Below, in pieces: positions 50,185-62,655 of a DNA stretch of 64,000 bases (position 1 is its first letter; each line of letters starts with the position of its first letter). Both the position numbers and the translations under genes were made by a program. Source of the stretch: Polyodon spathula (Eukaryota > Chordata > Actinopteri > Acipenseriformes > Polyodontidae); contig NC_054538.1 in NCBI RefSeq assembly GCF_017654505.1, forward strand, positions 54,733,786 to 54,797,785, written 5' to 3'. A model generated the notes under the pieces. The model was not told where the DNA came from, did not search any database, and saw only the letters and a list, made by a program, of their open reading frames with translations.

Positions 50185-51244
50185 GTGCCTGGTTGTACAA
50201 CACCTTAAGTGAAATTCCCACCTTAGTTTTCCCAAATGTCCTACTTAAGTAATATTTGTATTTAAATATTTCCCTTAAGTTAGTTAACCGTTGCACAAAA
50301 CGACTTTAGGGGATAACTAAGTGAAAATACTTAAATGTCCTATTGAGGCCCCTTAAATCGAAAACATGGTATGGCAATGTTTTTTGGAAATTGAAGAGGA
50401 CAGAGCCACACTTACTAGAACGATCTGCAGAATCCTTTGGATATAATGGATGACAAGCAATTAATAACAAACTATTGATTTGGCCAAAATACTGTCTTTT
50501 AAAAGTCTTTATAATGCTGGAAGCAGATTAACAAGAAGAAATCATGCATTGCTCCCTGTTTTTCAAATACAGCAGTAGCACCTCGTTTTTTTTGCAACTG
50601 GTGTTTTTTTTTTTTTTTTTTACTATAAAATTGTATACTTTAAAAAAAAAAAAAAACACATTTGGCCGGCTGCATAACATCTTAAGTGAGATTAATGGTT
50701 AATTCTGCTAAATACAGATACTGCTCTCAATTTTGCTGCAAACACAGCCATACAAATTGTTTAAACAAATATGTTTAGTGTACATTTTTATCAGAATGCA
50801 CATTATTTTTAATGTTGTGAATGCTGCGATTTACTGTTAAATTTCTTGCATTCAAACATTATTATTTCTGCCAATTTCTTCTGCTTCATGGCAGTTGTCA
50901 AATTCTGTTATTTGTTTTCTTTTATTATATTCCTCCATAAGTATTGTTTTTTCTCCTCTGTACAGTTTAGCTTTCTTTTTTTTTTTTATCAGCCATACTG
51001 TAGTTTTCCTTAACTGCCCCCACGTTGCCATGGAGAAAGGATTTACAGAGAACAGTAAGCTACTTGCCAATTGGTTGAAATCTTAAATAGTCCATGCATA
51101 CTTAAGTGTTTTCCTTTAGCTAACTAGAGCGGTTAAGATGTTTTGTGCAGCACCCTTAAGTTTTTCCCTTAGCTAAGTGAAAAATACATTTAAGTGTCAC
51201 ACTTAAGTGAAATACTTAATAAGATGTTTTATGCAACCGGGCAC
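50185..51244. mobile_element. Harbinger-like non-autonomous element
   Basis: The ends read gtgcctggttgtacaacacc from 50185 and, in reverse from 51244, gtgcccggttgcataaaaca. Inside each end are several CTTAAGT motifs in inverted arrangement (about 50200-50340 and 51090-51225). The interior has no recognisable nuclease; one minus-strand frame at 51070-50852 has a basic, possibly Myb-like look only. A 3-bp duplication could not be confirmed, so the superfamily call is tentative. Confidence 0.5.
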
Positions 51245-53695
51245 TAGCAAATAAGGCACAGGAGTTTTCCATTGCGTTCAACAAAAAAATACATTACTCT
51301 CCCACTCCGGTAAGAAGGTTCAATATTCTTCATATTTTCTTTTTCGCTATTTTTTTCTGTCATTATGAACAAAACAGAAGCCGTCCTGTTCACAGTTAAG
51401 TTAACGGTTTCCAAGTTTCTGTAAAACTCGAGTCCCGAATGTACAGTAAATGTAAATGTACAGCTCTCAAATACATGTGCTTAGGTCAGCTGTGGCTCTA
51501 AGAATGGAATTATGTAGCCATTGCTTACAGTATTTGCATAGCACCTGCACTGGATGTTCAATATAAGTTTTAAGCTTTTAATGTATGTTTCGTTTTTCAT
51601 GTGGGATCTCTCTTCCCAGTACTAATGGCACTTTACACTTTTACTCCAAATTAAAAGTACTCCTAGATGATATTTATAATCTGTAATCTTCCAACACAAG
51701 GTGTCAAATGAGACCAGTAAAGTTTTATCTGGCCCACCTAAGAAGTCTTAGTTGGTCTCTAAAGGACTCCTAAATGAATGGTTGATGGGATTCACATTTT
51801 CTTTTTTTTTTTTTTTTTTAATTTCTGTGATACAGTGGGTGCTAGTAATTCCCATCAACCCTTGGGGAAGAGACAACAGTGAAGCTGATGGAGGTCTTGA
51901 AGACTGCTGCTGAACAGAAACTCCTACTACTGCAGGGGTGACATTGTAGTGTGTTTGCAGCTTGGAACTATTGTCCTCCAAAGCCGCCTTAAGTGCAGGA
52001 ACAGTTCAAGGTCTTTCATTATATATATACCAATTAAATCTTACATTACTGTTTTTTAATGAACTAAAGCATCCCCAAGTGCTATACTCTAATTAATTGC
52101 TGAACATGGAACAGCGACTGCAGTGGACAAGTGTGCTCATCAACATCCCACGCATTGTACAAGAGCAAACAGGTGAAATTTTCAATCTGAATGATGGCAC
52201 TTTGTAGTCCCTTAGCTGCAAATGAGAATTATATTTTGGAGGTGATAGGGTTTCTTTTAGTTGCAGTGGAAAAGGTTAGCTTAATTCTGTCTCTCACATG
52301 TGTCCCCCTCTCATTGCAAGTAGAGCTGGAGGGCTGATAATGAAGCACTCTGGGTCCAAACAATGAAAGACTCCCAAACCTATTGTCCAGCCAGTGCTGC
52401 TCATCCCCACCCTTTGTATTGTATCCTGCACCATTACATTCTACAAAACTTTTCCAGCAAAAATGTGCACTGGTAGCAATTAGTGCTAATTGTGCTGTGA
52501 ACCCCTTACCCTAAGAAGTACAATATCAGACTACAGAGCCCTGCTACCAGACTTTAATGATTTATAGATTATCTACACAATCAAACTTTTTTTTTTTTTT
52601 TTTTATTAAAACAAATTCTCAAACTGATCAGTTAATCATATCATATAACTAACGTTCTGCATTTCCGGTTTATTCCGAATTTTACTGAAAACTTTTACTG
52701 ATTTATACCCAATTTTTGTCTATTATTCAATATTTCCCCAGTACTATTTTCTACGAAATACATAATATTTTGATCAAAATGCTGTTTTATTTTGACTCCG
52801 GCATTGTAATAAGCAGCCCCCTACACTGTATACAGCAGACGTTTAGACGTCAGAGGACAAATAACGTTCAAAACATGGTTCTCTGTCACTTCACAAATGC
52901 ATTATCACCTGATTATGCTGGCCAATCAAAATCTGATTATTGTGGCAATTGCTGAGCATAGTAACTACTAGCTTGATCAAGAACTAAAATTGAAATACAT
53001 GCTTTAATAAAAAGAAAAGCACAGAATGACAGTGTTAATGACCTTGTTTATTGCAGAGGTATGTATTGGTGATTTCGTGCAACGGTACTCTGTCCATCAG
53101 TTCATCACTGCCTAAACCGACAATCTTAATCGTAAATATTTGACAGAAAATGGTGATGCTTTAGTTGGTAAACTTATATGCACTGCTGGAAATGTCCAGT
53201 ATTATTGCTTGCACCACCCAGTTTTGTCAATTTTCTTTTCTTTTTATGATTTTAAGGTCAATAAGCCTGGCTTGTTTTGTGCTGATGTCATATTCATATC
53301 TTCTGTAGAAATTGTTTCCGTCAGCACAGCAATTGCCCAAACATTCAAAGTACCAGCTAATTTGGGAAAATGTGGTTTCGACTTGCGCAGATTCTGCTTT
53401 ATCATACGTGCCAGGGACATTATTAATCAGAAATCAGAACTGCTACTCATCATATTTCATATGTAAAATGTGTATACTGAGATTTTTTTCCCCCCTGATT
53501 TCAACTGATGTTTCAATAACAATGCGTAACCGATTGTATCCCTATTTTAATATATGTAAAATAAACTCTTATGAATAGCGTAAAACATTTTTTTTTTTAA
53601 AGAAACACAGAAAATGCTACATATAACATTGCACTGCATGTAAATATTAGAACAAATATTTTTTTGACATTTATTAGGATACAAAAATCAGATGT
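51245..53695 (-). other. Intronic sequence without recognised features
   Basis: T-runs at about 51802-51820 and 52587-52604. No gene or bounded repeat is seen in this 2.4-kb stretch. Confidence 0.45.
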
Positions 53696-54900
53696 TTGTA
53701 TTCTCTACAAATGACAAAAATACCTTGCATTTATTTACTGTCTCATCAGAAGTTGTGCGACAAAATGGAAAACGAAAAAGAGCTCTGTGTTCTCTCATCA
53801 CCACAGAACCTAAACCTCTGGGTGGGTGAGGATCCCTCATGTCCTTTGTGTTTATTATCTGCAACATTAAGGCACATTTTGACAGGATGTAAGGTGGGTC
53901 TTAGCCAAGGACGGTTTACTTGGCGCCATTACCAGGTGCTGCGATGTTTGGCCTTAGCACTGGAAGACAAGCGTAACCTGACCAATAAGTTGCCACCTGT
54001 TCCATCAAAGCATTACACACAAAAGACAATATTCCTCCTTCCAGGAGAGTAACCACCAAGAAAAGGTGTTAAAATCAAGCCTCACTCAGGACAACTGGAA
54101 GCTGCTAGACAGGAAGATGCTGGCAGATGTTGGTCAACGGCTTATTTTTCCAACTGAGATTGCCACCACTAACTTTCGACCAGACATTGTCTTGTGGTCT
54201 GGATCAGCATGCGTTGTTCATCTGGTAGAGACAACAGTGCCATGGGAAGATGCTGTGGATAAGGCGTATGAGAGGAAGAAACTTCGGTATGCTCAACTAG
54301 CTGCTGAAGTGGAACAGCGAGGATGGAGAGTCCAAGTTTACCCAGTGGAGGTGGGTTGTCGAGGATTTGTGGCACACTCTACAATCCGGTTTCTCAGAGA
54401 CGTCGGGTTCAGTGGCCAAGAGTTGCGTCGCACAGTGAAGAACTTACCTAAAGCAGCAGAAAGGAGCAGCAACTGGCTGTGGTTGAGACGAAATGATTCT
54501 GGATGGGGATCTCAAGCATAATAGAAAGAAAGAACGCTGATGTACAGGTAAGTAAGCTGGGCTGAGCTGAGTGGGGGATAGAGAGGGGTGATGCTGGGAT
54601 GCCAGAATCACTGTTGAGCCCTCTTGAGGTGTCGTGGGCCAGTCAACGAAACACAAGGATGGAAGGTGCCCACTTGAAGACCCCAGAGATGTATCCTACT
54701 TAGCTCAATCCAGGCGGTTGTCATGATGATGCACTGGGGAGACCGTACTGGGTTGATCCCCGGAGCCAGCATTGCAGCTGTTGTGTGTGCTGATGCACTG
54801 GGGAGGCAAAATGAGCTGATCCCTGGAGCCAGCATTACACTTGAGCAATCATCACCAGACAGAAGGATATCTACATCATCAGATGGAAAACAACGCAAAT
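53696..54900 (+). mobile_element. RLE-type non-LTR retrotransposon, 3' end
   Basis: A 5'-truncated copy carrying the C-terminal zinc knuckle, the restriction-like endonuclease and a 3' UTR ending near 54900 in ...caaataaatgg. The reverse transcriptase is absent. The 3' UTR holds two imperfect copies of a unit starting gatgcactggggag (54727 and 54791). The family belongs to the R2-like superfamily that uses an RLE instead of an APE endonuclease; the exact clade (Hero, Utopia or other) I cannot decide. Confidence 0.75.
53760..54521 (+). pseudogene. Zinc knuckle plus restriction-like endonuclease remnant
   Basis: The first frame (53696-54052) has a CCHC knuckle, CPLCLLSATLRHILTGC, spaced C-x2-C-x7-H-x4-C. 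It ends at a stop after FLLPGE. A second frame (from 54066) carries the endonuclease: RPDIVLW, then 14 residues after the Asp the Glu of HLVETTVPWED, then ERKK, which is the PD-(E/D)xK-like pattern of R2-type enzymes. The ending WLWLRR is also typical. A stop and a frameshift at 54050-54066 divide the domains, so this copy is inactive, although the endonuclease frame itself is open for 151 codons. Confidence 0.8.
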
Positions 54901-55064
54901 AAATGGAGATGCAGATGGATCACACTAGTTTACTGCAAAGCTACGTCTTAGTTGGTGCTTATCTTGGTGAGAGCCGAGTTCAAATCAGCATGAAGTTCCA
55001 CATCTACTCTCATGTAATGGAAATCATGTACTTTTTTAGTACATTTCCTAACAAAAACTACATC

Positions 55065-55418
55065 ATGAAGACGAAGGAACATTCAAAGCAAATCCGGAAT
55101 AAGGTTCTTCAAAAGCACCAATCAGGGGTAGGATATAAGAACATTGCAAAGGTATTGAATATCCCGTGGAGCACAGTAAAGTCCATTATTAAGAAATGGA
55201 GAGAATATGGCACAACTGTGAATCTGTCTAGAACAGGCCATCCTCAAAAGCTGAGTATCCGTGCGAGAAGGGCACTAGTCAGGGAGGCCACCAAGAGGCC
55301 TATGGCAACTCTAAAGGAGTTAGTCTTCCAAGGCTATGAAGTGCCCTGTCGAAAAACAATCTCCAAATCATTACTCTGGATCACGAACGTGCAAAGGAAA
55401 AGCTTTGACAGGATTTAA
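55065..55418 (+). pseudogene. Tc1 transposase N-terminal fragment
   Basis: Starting MKTKEHSKQIRNKVLQKHQS at 55065 the frame has the paired-type helix-turn-helix, IIKKWREYGTT, a GRPR-like box changed to RTGHPQK, and the second DNA-binding half to about LKELV. It stops after roughly 118 codons, before any catalytic Asp. No inverted repeats were found at either side. A hAT remnant follows directly, so the 3' two thirds are missing. The helix-turn-helix half is surprisingly open. Confidence 0.8.
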
Positions 55419-55513
55419 ATCAGGAATGTAATTCAATGTCCATCAATACCGATGTACGGACAAGCACGGCACAAAAAGAGTTTAACAGTCACCTGCCATT
55501 ACATTAAGCAAAA

Positions 55514-56177
55514 TTGGGAACTCGAGTCGAAAGTATTGCAACACAAAAATTATACAAGAGACACACAGCAGTGAATTTAGCAGAAGCAATCAATCAGATA
55601 AACTCAGAATCTGAAGTGGCTACAAAAAAAGTAACAGCTTGTGTTTATGACACGACCAACGTGTGCAGAGCAATGTCTTTGCTTTCTGCAAGCAAGTGTG
55701 CCGTGTTACTTTTTGGTAGCGTGGCAAGTGTGAGCTGTGCAGGGCACAATATAAATCTCTGCATTCAGAAAAGCTTGGAGGATGTACAACAAGTCCATAC
55801 ATTAGTGGCAGCAGCAAGGAGACTGGTTGCACATTTTATAAAGAGTGAGGTGGCAACAAGTGCTTTAAATAGGAAACAAACAGAAATGTTGAACCCAGAA
55901 AAAGCACCACTCAAGTTAATACAGGACACACAAACAAGGTGGAACAAAGTTTATTATATGTTTGAATGCCTTCTTGAATTAAAATGGCCAGTTATTGATT
56001 AGGTGGAAAAATAATCCCAATCTAGCAGCCTTGGCAAAGAGCATGTTAAGTATCCCTGCAACATCGGTCCCGAGCAAGCATGTTTTCAGCAAAGCAGAGA
56101 TGGTTGTGAACAAACTCCCTTCTTTGAAAGCGGAGAATGTGGATGCCACAATATTTCTGAATAAAAACAGAAAATAA
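55514..56177 (+). pseudogene. hAT/ZBED-like transposase C-terminal remnant
   Basis: The first frame (to 56002) includes SCAGHNINLCIQKSLEDVQQ and LIQDTQTRWNKVYYM, the RNase-H-like core of ZBED/hAT transposases including the conserved CxxH and RW motifs. A second frame (from 55995) gives RWKNNPNLAALAKSMLSIPA, then TSVPSKHVFSKA, the C-terminal dimerisation region. The piece joining them, which should be some 150 codons, is deleted and the frame shifts at about 55998. The BED finger and the first catalytic Asp region are absent here. Confidence 0.8.
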
Positions 56178-56649
56178 GCTCTGGAGAGAGCACAGACTTT
56201 GTTACACTGGACTTGTAAATGGTTATTCTTGTGTTCCTCTTTGGAGTTTTTCTCTAATCCAGTTGCTGTCAAGACATCTTCAGGTAAGACAGTAATATTT
56301 GTAATGTTTTATTAACTTTTTGTGGGGAACCTTGCCGATAGTGTGACTAGAAATAAATAATGTGTAGTTTTAAGTTCAACTGGAGAAACATTTACTTTCC
56401 ATGATTAGATTTGATGAATATACACCACCCAATCGATATATGACAGTAAAAATGAGGAGCCAACTGCAGGACTGCGATATATCCGAATCCGCAGTATAGC
56501 GAGAGGCGATATAATGAGGGGTGGGTGTAGGCCTACATGTACTTATTATTTAGACGTTTATTTTGCGTTCTGAAAAACGATGCATCGTTAGTAAGAAAAC
56601 ACTGTCGTCCCAGCCCTATATTGTACAGCTGTGTCTGAACTGTAATTAC

Positions 56650-56692
<43 letters not shown>

Positions 56693-56709
56693 TAATAATA
56701 ATAATATAT
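56650..56709. repeat. (AAT)n microsatellite
   Basis: About 60 bp of AAT triplets with one interruption. Confidence 0.95.
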
Positions 56710-57385
56710 TTTTTGCTGTTGTGTTGTTTATTCATCCTGAAAAAAAAAAAAAAAAAAAAAAAACATTGGCCTTGTCCTTGTTTTGCCCTGAATTTTACTA
56801 ACACAAGCAGTGAACAAAAGAAGGACCTCTGATTTAGGCAACGAGTTGGCAAAAGGCAGCTGGGCAGCTCCTGCATTGGTATGATGACTGAGCCTGGAGA
56901 GAGGAGAGTACAGCTGCCGTTGCTTCCCAAACCAGCAGCAGTGGCGTTTACATATGAAACAGCTTGCAACATGCTTAGGTTGCCTTATCTGGATTTGGCC
57001 GGCAGATGAGAGGAACATGTCTCTAAATATCTCCCAGGGTGGGGGGTGTGGATAAAATTCAAGAAGTAAAAAAAAGGGAAGCATGTACACTGTGTAATCT
57101 TCCCTCCCTCCCTCCTTGCTTGCTCGCTTAAACCCCCCCCCCCCACAAGGTTCGTCAAGCCTCACAGAGTTCAATCAGCATACTTCAATGAAGTGTTCAG
57201 TAGTCACAAGCCATTCTGCGTTCGGCATCTGCAGATGTTTTATGTTCAGTTTTCTGGAGACTCCTCCAAACGACCTCTTGAAGACCCTGCTGGAGCTGTC
57301 AATTTTTATTCTTCCATAGCTGGCAGATGGCAAGTTCAACATCGGCATCAACAGCCGCAATGCCTCACTGCCCAATTGCCTGCAC

Positions 57386-57442
57386 CCTCCCCCCCCCCCC
57401 CCCCCCCCCCCTTTACCCCCCCCCCCCACCCACCCCCCCCCC
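57386..57442. repeat. Poly-C tract, interrupted
   Basis: A C-run of about 25 bases followed by further C-rich blocks broken by ttta and a. Proline-rich frames across it are artefacts. Confidence 0.93.
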
Positions 57443-57966
57443 TTTACAGCCCCCTTTCCCTAACAGACACAATAATAACCTCTTTGTTTGTCTCCCACAA
57501 TACAGCTGCTTAAACCATTTTGTTAAAAAAAAAAAAAAAAACACAACTCCCTTCTGTCGAGTCTGATTAAGAAACACTGCAGTATTAAACAGGCTAAAGC
57601 AACAGCACAGCTGCACATGGTGGCAGACGCATTGAAAAAGCTCCTCCCTAAACAAAGCCACAGCATTTAAAAATAAGCGGTTTGTCTTGAGGCTTATGGG
57701 GTAATTATAAGGGTATGATAGCTTCTATTGTGTCACTAAAACAACTGGCCAGACACAGACCGCTGTCTGGCACAGGGCACCCGCTGCTCACAGCACCACA
57801 GGCACCCGCAACATGCAGGGGCCGGCTCTCGAGGAGCTGGCTGTGGGTGGGTATTGCAGACCCTCCCCCTCACGCCAATCACTTTCCTATTACCTACTGA
57901 ACTGTGTTACCCAATGTTTACATAATTTATTCAACCCTTTTATTTAAATCAGCCAATGTGTAAATT

Positions 57967-57987
57967 ATATATATATATATATATATA

Positions 57988-58074
<87 letters not shown>

Positions 58075-58080
58075 TATATA
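57967..58080. repeat. (TA)n microsatellite, longest in the window
   Basis: About 114 bp of TA dinucleotides with single C and A interruptions. Confidence 0.95.
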
Positions 58081-60191
58081 ATTAATAACATGCTCATTGT
58101 GGAATGAACTTCAGGATCCCAGATTTAAAATAAGTCTGTGACTATAGTATTGCCTATAGACAGCTCTTTTTAAAATCCTAAAATATACAGCCTTCAATGC
58201 AACAGCTCAGTCTGGTAGTGTGACCTTTGAGGCAATGCATTATCAATTCATACTATACATTCAGAAAGTCATCAAAACAAGCTGTGTCATCTCACACAAT
58301 ACTGTAACCATTTTAACCACACAGTATAAAGTACTCGTGCACTCCCCTGTACAGTACTGTACACTACAAAATGTATATGTACCTGTGGTCACAAGAGGAC
58401 ATAAATGCATTAACTGGAAGCATTACTTGTTTGGGAGAAGGCAGTGTAGTTTTACCTCTAAAGGAGAACAAGCTTCCTTAGAACAACAGCATTCTCCCAG
58501 TTTTTTATAAACATATGTCATTAATGTAAATCAAATTGGATACAGTATAATACGCTGTGGTTAAAGCTGTTTATCAGTTTTAAAATCTCTTTTTAGGGCA
58601 AGCTTAACCCTACCATATCCAATGGTTAATTAATATTATTACAGTCCTAACTATACATACATCCCCTTTTTAATCATTCAAGCTTGATTTAGAAATCAAT
58701 ACAAAAATAAGCTGTTAGACTAAACTAACAACTGCTCTACGGGTTCATAAAACCTTGACTGACTATTTGGGATAAAAGGGGCACACCCTTTTGGTAACGG
58801 AGAACAGATTAAATGGGACCAGAACATTAAGGTCAATACCCTAGCTTCTCTTTGACAAATGGCCAGGGATCATTAATTTTTGCAGAGCAGACGGGAGCCC
58901 AGTTTCACATGTCATCTGAAAAACAGCACCCCCAACAGCAGCAGCAGAGAGCGCTGACGCACCATGCTGAGGTGTTGATAGATGCTGTGGGTATCTGAGT
59001 AACACCAAGGAGGACACAGTTCTACTGTATGACCCTGCATTGTCCAGATAGTGCTTTTATTTTCAGTCCACTGTTGACTCCATCCTGCTGCAGTACATTT
59101 GGGTATGAAACTACTGTACTGTATGCTTCATCAGAGGTTCAGTTCTGCATTCCACCAAAAATAAACAACATTTCCCCATATATAATATGCAACATACATA
59201 CGACTAAACACAAAATGTTGTACTATATTTGAAAGGCATGATTATTTTTTTTTTAATTTTCTTTTTTTTAATCTGTTTCAGACTATTTTAAGACGGAACA
59301 GAGGACTTAGTTTAAACTAAAACAGCAGGTCTGTGCTTTTTTGTAAGTAGTTATTGTATGTGTACAACAATTAGTAACCAATTCTTCCTTCCACGCAATC
59401 CCATTTTCTAATTCACATTTCTACAAACTGCCCCTCTATTAAGAACTGCAGTCATGAAGAGGATGAGAGCAGCCAATTTAAAACTTGGGCACAGCAAGCG
59501 CACCATATGGTGAACATTTATCCTTTCTAAAATCCGGACTAACTGTCACTTACATGATTAGTACACGATTTTACAACAGTTGTTTTTTTTTTTTTTTTTT
59601 TTTTTAAACTAATTAATAACATGAATATACATATAAAGTATTTCCCGGTAAAATCTGATTTAAGAAACATCTAGCTGCATGCACCGATTCTCTGCTCCAT
59701 GCCCGCCCACTAGTGAATATGCTAGTAGTGAAACAGAACATATTTCCATCAAAACCCCAAATGGTCTTTGAAAGTATTATACATTCCTCTGCTTTTGAAA
59801 ATACTGTGTTTCAATTATTCCAAAAAGAAGTCAGATGTGTTTCTGTACTGCAACAAAAGGGAAAAAACACATTCAGCTACATTAAAACCTATTTTCAGAT
59901 TATTGTACAAAATGATTGGAAACAAATTAGTCATATCAGCAAATTGTTCAATGATTTCCACCACTTATGCCTGCAGTAAAGTTAGGGATATAAACCTGCA
60001 GTGGAGTCAATAGAATAGTCACTTTAAAAACTGTTCTTAGATAAACATCATCCTTGGAATATGAATTCAACCAAATATTTACTCTCAGATCTATCAGTGT
60101 GTCAGATTGGCTGACAACCAGTTTAAAAGCATTGCCTTGAATACTGCTGCAAGACATTTAAATCATATAATTAATAGCAGTGTTTTTGAAC
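58081..60191 (-). other. Intronic sequence without recognised features
   Basis: A T-run lies at 59583-59605. No gene or bounded repeat is seen. Confidence 0.45.

Positions 60192-60251
<60 letters not shown>
60192..60251. repeat. (AAT)n microsatellite
   Basis: About 60 bp of uninterrupted AAT triplets. Confidence 0.95.
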
Positions 60252-60252
<1 letters not shown>

Positions 60253-60769
60253 GTATAGGTTCAGCAGGTACAGCAAACAATCAAATCTAATATAGTTTTA
60301 TATTCAACAAAACAAAAAGGTTGTGAAGTTTTCTAAGAGTTCTCCAACCTACTCCTGCAGAAATTATGTGTCTACAGGTATGTCTAATTAAAATTGGATG
60401 CATAAATAAATAAATGACAGAAATCAAGTGTTTTGTAAATGCCATGTTTAAAAGTAGAATTATTAGAACCCTAGCCACCAATGGTAATAGTAAAGCGAGT
60501 TGAGGGACTACAGAAATTAGTAACCAAGCACCAACCTCTGATTCAAGAGATTTTAAGCTCAGAGTTCCTTTAAAATCAACTATTACTTTTACTTTACCTA
60601 GAATCCTATCATCATATAAAATGTACCATAAAACATTCAGATTAATACTGTCCTAATACTTGCCTCTCAGTTTGCCTGTTGTACTGTATACTGCCAGTTC
60701 CCAGCCAGGCACGTTAACCAAGATTTAACATTTTCATAAAAAGTAAGGCTATGAAAGTTTCTTTAGAAC

Positions 60770-60815
60770 AATTGTGCTATGTGTCCCAGTCTGCCCTGAG
60801 ACACATAGCACAATT
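60770..60815. repeat. Perfect 16-bp stem with 14-nt loop
   Basis: The arm aattgtgctatgtgtc (60770-60785) is the exact reverse complement of 60800-60815; pairing extends three more bases after one mismatch. The size is below that of a microRNA precursor. Confidence 0.85.
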
Positions 60816-62139
60816 AATAAATATAAAAATTATCTAAAGGGATTTGGTATAACATTCTGTTACTTTACACTTTCTGTAGACTTGTGTTTTCTTCCTTCGT
60901 TTTTCTTTTGCTGTTAATAAAAATGCAGCATTGTGATTATTATTTATGATTACCGGAGCATTTATATGTCTAAAAAATGCAGAAAGAGTACTTCACTGAT
61001 TAGTATTCAATTATACGGCAAGTTGAAATCCACTCAATCGAAATCAGGCAGACATACAAGGGGAAAGTACGGAAGTCATAGAGTTGGTTTTTTTTTTCAA
61101 AATGGTGGTTCAGGGCTTCTGTAAACCTTGCAGCTGCTAAACAAAACTGACATTTTTTACACAGTGGTTTAGAGAAAAAATCACAGTTGGGGTCAATTCC
61201 GAATGGAATTGTAATTTTTCGGTCAATTACAGTTCAATTCTTGAATTGGAAATAGAACTGAAAAATAGCAGGAGGTAAGGAATTGGAACTGACAGTTTGA
61301 AAGCAACAGAATTTATGAATTACATTTCAATTCCACTCAATTCCACCCAATTTTGTACAGATAAATTTCACTGAATTGATTGAAAAAAAAAAGAAAAATC
61401 AGTAAATCAGTATCAATATTGATTGTGCTGAAATGGATAAATATACTGGCTATATATTCATCTTAAGAATGACTGTTAGATTTGCAAAGCTGTGTGCATT
61501 TTGATAATGAGAAGCTTAAGAACTGTAGTATTCCTTAAGTTAAGACATTTGCATGTCCATAACACAATCACCAGAAACAACAGTTGTCATGACATATGCA
61601 GATTTCAGCTTGAGTTGCCACTAAGTGGAGCTTCAAATTAATGGCTCATTTATAGCCATTTCATGACATGTGAGTCAATTAGTATGACACTGTATAAGTA
61701 TAAACCTTAGTCATGGCATTTTGGCCATTATCAAATGACTGCTTCCAAGCACATCTGAGTTAAATCATGTGGTAAAACTTGGGGCATGGTCATGGTTCTT
61801 CACCCAGAATCCTGTACAGGTAATAAAGGGTGTGTGTCAGCACACCTGTATGAAATAAAGGGTAATGACCAGCCCTATATAAAGAACAGCTGACAGCCTT
61901 TCAGTCAAAGGGAGTAGGAGGAGTTTGGTGCTGTTCGGAGACAGGTTTGTTTTGTGGTTTTGATTATTTTGATTGCCTTATTGTGTAAGACCTTCGACTG
62001 TTTTGAGAACCCTGTTGGTTACCATGACCCTGCTTTGAATGACTACCTGATTCTTGTGTATGAACTCTGGACTGACATAACCATTAATTATTAGACAGCC
62101 CCTTAAAAAAATACTACATCAAAATACAGATACAGGTAC
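60816..62139 (-). other. Intronic sequence with a GAATT-rich repeat and a promoter-like stretch
   Basis: At 61188-61375 repeated CAATTCC and GGAATTG motifs beginning ggggtcaattccgaatgg look like a hAT-type MITE with undefined right end. At about 61881 ctatataaagaacagctgac resembles a TATA promoter, placed some 260 bp before the hAT fragment at 62140. Confidence 0.4.
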
Positions 62140-62520
62140 AATGTCTGGGAAGACTTCAGTCCTTGATCCCTTTGATGAGCCAAGTGCAAATGGTACAGTG
62201 AGAAACCATCGTGCTACATGTAAGCACTTCAGTATATCTGTCTCTAGTTCAACAAGAGCGACCCTCAAACCATGAAGTGGAAGGCCACCGACACCCACCA
62301 AGTGAAGTTGACTGACAGCATTGTTAGTTTCGTAGCTAATGATCTCCTACGTCTGTCTACTATAGACAGCAAAGACTTTCGCAACATCCTCAGCTTGGCT
62401 GAACCTTGCTTCACCATGCCCAGTAGTAAACACATCAGCCAGACACTTATTCCTCAGCGCACTGCCAGTGTCCCTAGCCCAAGACATCTGCCTAACCACA
62501 GATCTGTGGTCGAGCAGTGA
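62140..62520 (+). pseudogene. hAT/ZBED transposase N-terminal fragment
   Basis: The frame from 62272 reads TDSIVSFVANDLLRLSTIDS, then FRNILSLAEPCFTMPSSKHI, which matches the conserved block after the BED finger of ZBED/hAT proteins (I..D..P....V....F..L...L.P.Y..PSR). Upstream, CKHFSISVSSSTRATLK is a damaged BED finger remnant in another frame. The catalytic domain is missing; the sequence runs into unrelated DNA and then a LINE tail. It complements the C-terminal piece at 55514 but the two are 6 kb apart and likely independent copies. Confidence 0.7.
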
Positions 62521-62655
62521 CACAAGGTCATTTTTCGGGAACACAGGCTTCATTCAGGATTACGTACTCTAAAGTGTCATCTTGGCCTGTCGGCAGTTTA
62601 AGGGCAAACACTGCAGGAAAAAAACATCTTCAGAATATATAACGAGACAACACAA

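Larger units (their letters stand above)
56178..57966 (-). other. Intronic sequence rich in homopolymers
   Basis: Contains the AAT array at 56650, an A-run at about 56741-56763, short C-runs at about 57131-57144, the long C tract at 57386 and an A-run at about 57525-57541. No gene is recognised; proline- and glycine-rich frames here come from the C tracts. Confidence 0.5.

Noticed and set aside
57175..57661. Proline- and glycine-rich open frames
   Set aside because: They arise from the poly-C tracts; no splice or conserved pattern supports a gene.
61870..62140. TATA-like ctatataaag before the hAT fragment, as a host promoter
   Set aside because: It is as likely to belong to the decayed transposon or an LTR remnant; start and end of any such unit could not be fixed.
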